A stretch of 64,000 bases of DNA from contig CAVQVG010000016.1 in assembly GCA_963717125.1 (NCBI GenBank), positions 1-64,000 of the forward strand, in the 5' to 3' direction. The notes below the pieces were generated by a model that was not told the origin of the DNA, searched no databases, and saw nothing but the letters and a program-made list of their open reading frames with translations. Numbering within the stretch: position 1 is the first letter of the stretch; each line of letters begins with the position of its first letter. This document shows positions 61,749-64,000 of the stretch, one piece after another. Source of the stretch: RYN-230 sp963717125. GTDB lineage: Bacteria > Actinomycetota > Actinomycetes > Streptosporangiales > Streptosporangiaceae. The position numbers and the translations under genes are program-made.

Positions 61749-62608
61749 AGCCGGGTCCGCTCGGCTATCACCGGGCCACCTCGGTGCCGCACGCGGTGCA
61801 GCTGCTGTCCGCCTACGAGGGAACCGCGCGGGTGATCGCCGGCGGGCAGAGCCTGGTGCCCATGCTGAACATGCGGCTCATCCAGCCCGATGCCCTGATC
61901 GACGTGAACGGCGTGGCCGAGCTGGCCGGGATCCGGACGGCCGGGGACACGACCGTGCTGGGCGCCCTGGTCCGCTACACGGCGATCGAGGAATCGCCGC
62001 TGATCGCGGACCGTCTCGGGCTGCTGCCCAGGATGGTGCGCCACGTCGGCGACCGGCAGGTCCGCAACCGCGGCACGATCGGCGGCAGCCTGGCCCAGGG
62101 TGATCCCACCGGCGAGATGCCGCTGGCCTGCCTGGTGCTCGGGGCGAGGGTGACGCTGACCGGGCCGGGCGGCCGCCGGGAGGTGCCGGTGGCCGACCTG
62201 TACCTGGGGTCCTACGCCACCGTCCTCGAACCCTGCGAGGTGCTGACCGAAGTCGCGTTCCCCCGCGCGCCGGCCCACTTCGCGTTCGCCGAGCAGTGCC
62301 GCCGGCACAACGACTTCGCGGTGGTGAGCGTCGCGGCCGTCGGGGACCGCGGCCCGGACGGCCGGTGGGCCGGGGTCCGGGTGGCCCTGGGCGGCGTCGC
62401 CGACCAGCCGGTCCTGGCCGCCGCCGCGGGCGCGGCCGCGTCCGGCTCCTGGCTGACGGATGACGTCATCGCCGAGGCGGCCGAGGCCGCGCTGGAGGTG
62501 GCCGACCCGCCGTCGGACGTGCGGGCGTCAGCGGACTACCGGCGGCACCTGGTGCCCATCTATGTGCGGCGGGTGCTCACCCAGCTCCGCCGCGCGGGCG
62601 ACGCGTGA
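61745..62608 (+). CDS. Molybdenum hydroxylase FAD-binding subunit (CoxM/XdhB type)
   Basis: 287 residues from GTG 61745; MKPGPLGYHRATSVPHAVQL is the usual beginning of the family. FAD-binding loops: ARVIAGGQSLVPMLNMRL and VRNRGTIGGSLAQGDPTGEM. The C-terminal CO-dehydrogenase flavoprotein domain (RRHNDFAVVSVAAVG) is complete. It passes electrons from the iron-sulfur subunit to an acceptor. First full gene of an operon that also encodes SRPBCC, 2Fe-2S and Mo subunits; inferred substrate 3-hydroxypyridine. Confidence 0.9.
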   Translation: MKPGPLGYHRATSVPHAVQLLSAYEGTARVIAGGQSLVPMLNMRLIQPDALIDVNGVAELAGIRTAGDTTVLGALVRYTAIEESPLIADRLGLLPRMVRHVGDRQVRNRGTIGGSLAQGDPTGEMPLACLVLGARVTLTGPGGRREVPVADLYLGSYATVLEPCEVLTEVAFPRAPAHFAFAEQCRRHNDFAVVSVAAVGDRGPDGRWAGVRVALGGVADQPVLAAAAGAAASGSWLTDDVIAEAAEAALEVADPPSDVRASADYRRHLVPIYVRRVLTQLRRAGDA

Positions 62609-62666
62609 ACGGGGCGAGCTGGGCCGCGCCCCACGGCGCCCCACGGCGCAGCGGAAAGGACCTGAC

Positions 62667-63326
62667 ATGAGGATGCAGCAGGAGTTCACCGTCACCGAGC
62701 CGGTCAGTGCGGTGTGGAAGTTCTTCCAGGAAACCGAGACGGTGGCGGGCTGCATGCCGGGCGTGGAACAGGTGACGGTCCTGGACGAGGACAACGTTCA
62801 GGTCCGGGTCAGCCAGAGCCTGGGGCCGATGACGGCCACGTTCGAGGCGAAGGTGACGGTCCTGGAGCGGGTCACGGACGAGCTGATCCGGTTCCGGGCG
62901 ACCGGCAAGAGCGTGCGGGGCGCGATCGGCAACCTGCGCACCGAGAACACGGTCCGGCTCCGCGGCACCGCCGAGGGGACCAGCGTCCTGGTCGAAGGCG
63001 ACCTGGTGCTGGCCGGGGCGCTCGGTAGCGTCGGCCAGAAGGTGGTCGCCCGGCAGGCCGCCAATGTGACGGCCGAGTTCGCCGCCAACCTGCAGCGCGC
63101 GCTGAACGGCGAGCTGCCCCCGCTGGCCGGGCCGGGCGCCGACGGGGCCGCGGTTCACCCGGCCGGGGCCGGCCAGCGGCGGATCACCCGCTGGCCCGGG
63201 ACGCGGCCCGGCCCGGCCGGGCCGGCCGCGCCGGCCGATCGCTGGGCCAAGGCAGCGGTCGCGCTGAGCGGCGCGTCGGTCGCGCTCAGCGTGCTCATCC
63301 TGATCCGGCAGCGGAGGGGCCAGTGA
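62667..63326 (+). CDS. SRPBCC (CoxG-like) protein with C-terminal membrane anchor
   Basis: 219 residues from ATG 62667, with AAAGGA seven bases upstream. Residues ~1-150 are a CoxG-type SRPBCC fold: FTVTEPVSAVWKFFQETETV, AGCMPGVEQVTVL, VRGAIGNLRTENTVRLRGT and GSVGQKVVARQAANV. A Pro/Gly/Ala linker (155-190) leads to one membrane helix (AAVALSGASVALSVLILI) and a basic tail RQRRGQ. CoxG recruits CO dehydrogenase to the membrane; in the 3-hydroxypyridine dehydrogenase of Ensifer a separate SRPBCC subunit is part of the enzyme. Either role fits. Stop and next start overlap (GTGA). Confidence 0.88.
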   Translation: MRMQQEFTVTEPVSAVWKFFQETETVAGCMPGVEQVTVLDEDNVQVRVSQSLGPMTATFEAKVTVLERVTDELIRFRATGKSVRGAIGNLRTENTVRLRGTAEGTSVLVEGDLVLAGALGSVGQKVVARQAANVTAEFAANLQRALNGELPPLAGPGADGAAVHPAGAGQRRITRWPGTRPGPAGPAAPADRWAKAAVALSGASVALSVLILIRQRRGQ

Positions 63327-63853
63327 CTTCCACCGACTCGGACCACGCAAGGCTCGGCCTGCCCGAGCCGAACGTGGTCGTCACCGCCGAGGTGAACGGG
63401 ACGTCCGTGACCGAGCAGGTGCCGGCCCGGCTGAGCGCCGCCGATTTCCTCCGGCACCGGCTCGGCCTCACCGGCACCCACGTCGGCTGCGAACAGGGCG
63501 TGTGCGGCATGTGCACGGTCCTGGTGGACGGGGCGGCGGTCAAGTCGTGCCTGATGCTGGCCGCCCAGCTCGACGGGTGCCAGGTGCGGACGGTTGAGTC
63601 TCTCGCCGACGCGGGACCGCTCAGCCCGCTGCAGGAAAGGTTCCGGGATGAGCACGCGCTGCAATGTGGGTTCTGCACGCCGGCGTTCCTGATGACGGCG
63701 ACCGCGCTGGCGGCGGACGGCCGGCGGCTGACCCGCGCGCAGATCCGCGAGGAGCTGGCCGGCGTGCTGTGCCGGTGCACCGGCTACGAGTTCATCGTGA
63801 CCGCCGTCGAGGCTCATCTCGCGGCCGCAGAAGGGACCCCGGCCAGTGACTGA
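63323..63853 (+). CDS. Molybdenum hydroxylase 2Fe-2S subunit (CoxS/XdhC type)
   Basis: 176 residues from GTG 63323. The N-terminal plant-ferredoxin domain holds the first cluster (THVGCEQGVCGMCTVLVDG then KSCLML, CX4CX2C...C). The C-terminal helical domain holds the second (LQCGFCTPAFLMTATAL and VLCRCTGYEFIV, CX2C...CXC). Standard length and ligands. It relays electrons from the Mo site to FAD. Confidence 0.93.
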   Translation: MTSTDSDHARLGLPEPNVVVTAEVNGTSVTEQVPARLSAADFLRHRLGLTGTHVGCEQGVCGMCTVLVDGAAVKSCLMLAAQLDGCQVRTVESLADAGPLSPLQERFRDEHALQCGFCTPAFLMTATALAADGRRLTRAQIREELAGVLCRCTGYEFIVTAVEAHLAAAEGTPASD

Positions 63854-64000
63854 CCTGAGCATCCGCGAAGCCACCCGGCCGGCCGGGCGCCAGCGGACGG
63901 TGCTGGGTTCCGATGTCCCGCGCAAGGAGGACGACCGCCTGCTGCGCGGCGCAGGCCAGTTCACCGACGACGTGGACCCCGCCCACGCGGCCGAGATGGC
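63846..64000 (+). CDS. Molybdenum hydroxylase molybdopterin subunit (3' truncated by window)
   Basis: GTG 63846 lies inside the end of the 2Fe-2S gene (8-base overlap). Only the first 51 codons are visible. TVLGSDVPRKEDDRLLRGAG and QFTDDVDP are the typical start of xanthine-dehydrogenase/CO-dehydrogenase large subunits (GxxxxRxDxxxxxxGxxxYxxD). The Mo-site residues that would indicate substrate class are beyond the window. Confidence 0.85.
   Translation, partial: MTDLSIREATRPAGRQRTVLGSDVPRKEDDRLLRGAGQFTDDVDPAHAAEM

Noticed and set aside
50889..64000. Nicotinate degradation (nicAB-nicC type) as the cluster's function
   Set aside because: The lower pathway is shared, but no NicC-like monooxygenase is present, whereas the separate SRPBCC gene and the PEP-utilizing/PPDK pair match the 3-hydroxypyridine type.

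Overview
The window is high-GC DNA with GTG and TTG starts, Shine-Dalgarno sequences of the AGGAGG type, many 1-4 base start/stop overlaps and an actinobacterial initiator tRNA. Marker genes (LCP proteins, a short-chain cis-prenyltransferase next to PIN-PhoH, an SCO5389-family protein, DUF5941) point to a soil Actinomycetota; I cannot name the genus from sequence alone.

Layout. 1-14 kb is mostly core: an fMet tRNA, GT-C-like membrane proteins, an LCP ligase, DUF5941 and an IspD/TarI-type cytidylyltransferase, a class III aminotransferase, PIN-PhoH, a prenyl transferase, a ribbon-helix-helix protein and an NlpC/P60 hydrolase. 14.8-21.7 kb holds a DUF255 thioredoxin-like protein and a zinc-uptake operon (znuA-znuC-two permeases-zur) sharing a Zur-box region with a divergent SCO5389-family gene. 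21.7-31 kb carries a BKACE enzyme, a secreted protein with nine IIGD repeats, and an L-fuconate-type operon (Rbs-like ABC importer, fuconate dehydratase, lactonase, GntR regulator). 31-39 kb has two small membrane proteins, a RecQ-like helicase with a PRTase tail, a large secreted protein, and an MMPL/TetR pair. 39-46 kb is an accessory region: XRE/ATPase/DUF5919 regulators, AT-richer genes of unknown function, and an IS4-family element that appears to carry a cupin gene. 46-50.5 kb has an aldo/keto reductase, a LysR regulator and a receiver-flavoprotein fusion.

The most notable part is 50.5-64 kb, an apparently near-complete catabolic cluster for a hydroxypyridine, most likely 3-hydroxypyridine. 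Rightward genes encode a molybdenum hydroxylase (FAD subunit, stand-alone SRPBCC protein with a membrane tail, 2Fe-2S subunit, start of the Mo subunit). Leftward genes encode a PEP-utilizing/PPDK-like phosphotransfer pair, an amidase, 2,5-dihydroxypyridine dioxygenase (NicX), an NCS1 transporter, N-formylmaleamate deformylase (NicD), an HD-like protein and maleate isomerase. IclR and GntR regulators sit between, with a perfect 20-bp palindrome in front of the hydroxylase operon. Inferred route: 3-hydroxypyridine to 2,5-dihydroxypyridine to N-formylmaleamate to maleamate to maleate to fumarate. The gene set matches, from memory, the 3hpd cluster described in Ensifer adhaerens HP1.

Four otherwise well-conserved genes (BKACE, RbsA-like ATPase, receiver-flavoprotein, IS4 transposase) contain apparent single-base frameshifts in G/C-rich tracts; either they are decaying or the assembly carries homopolymer indels.
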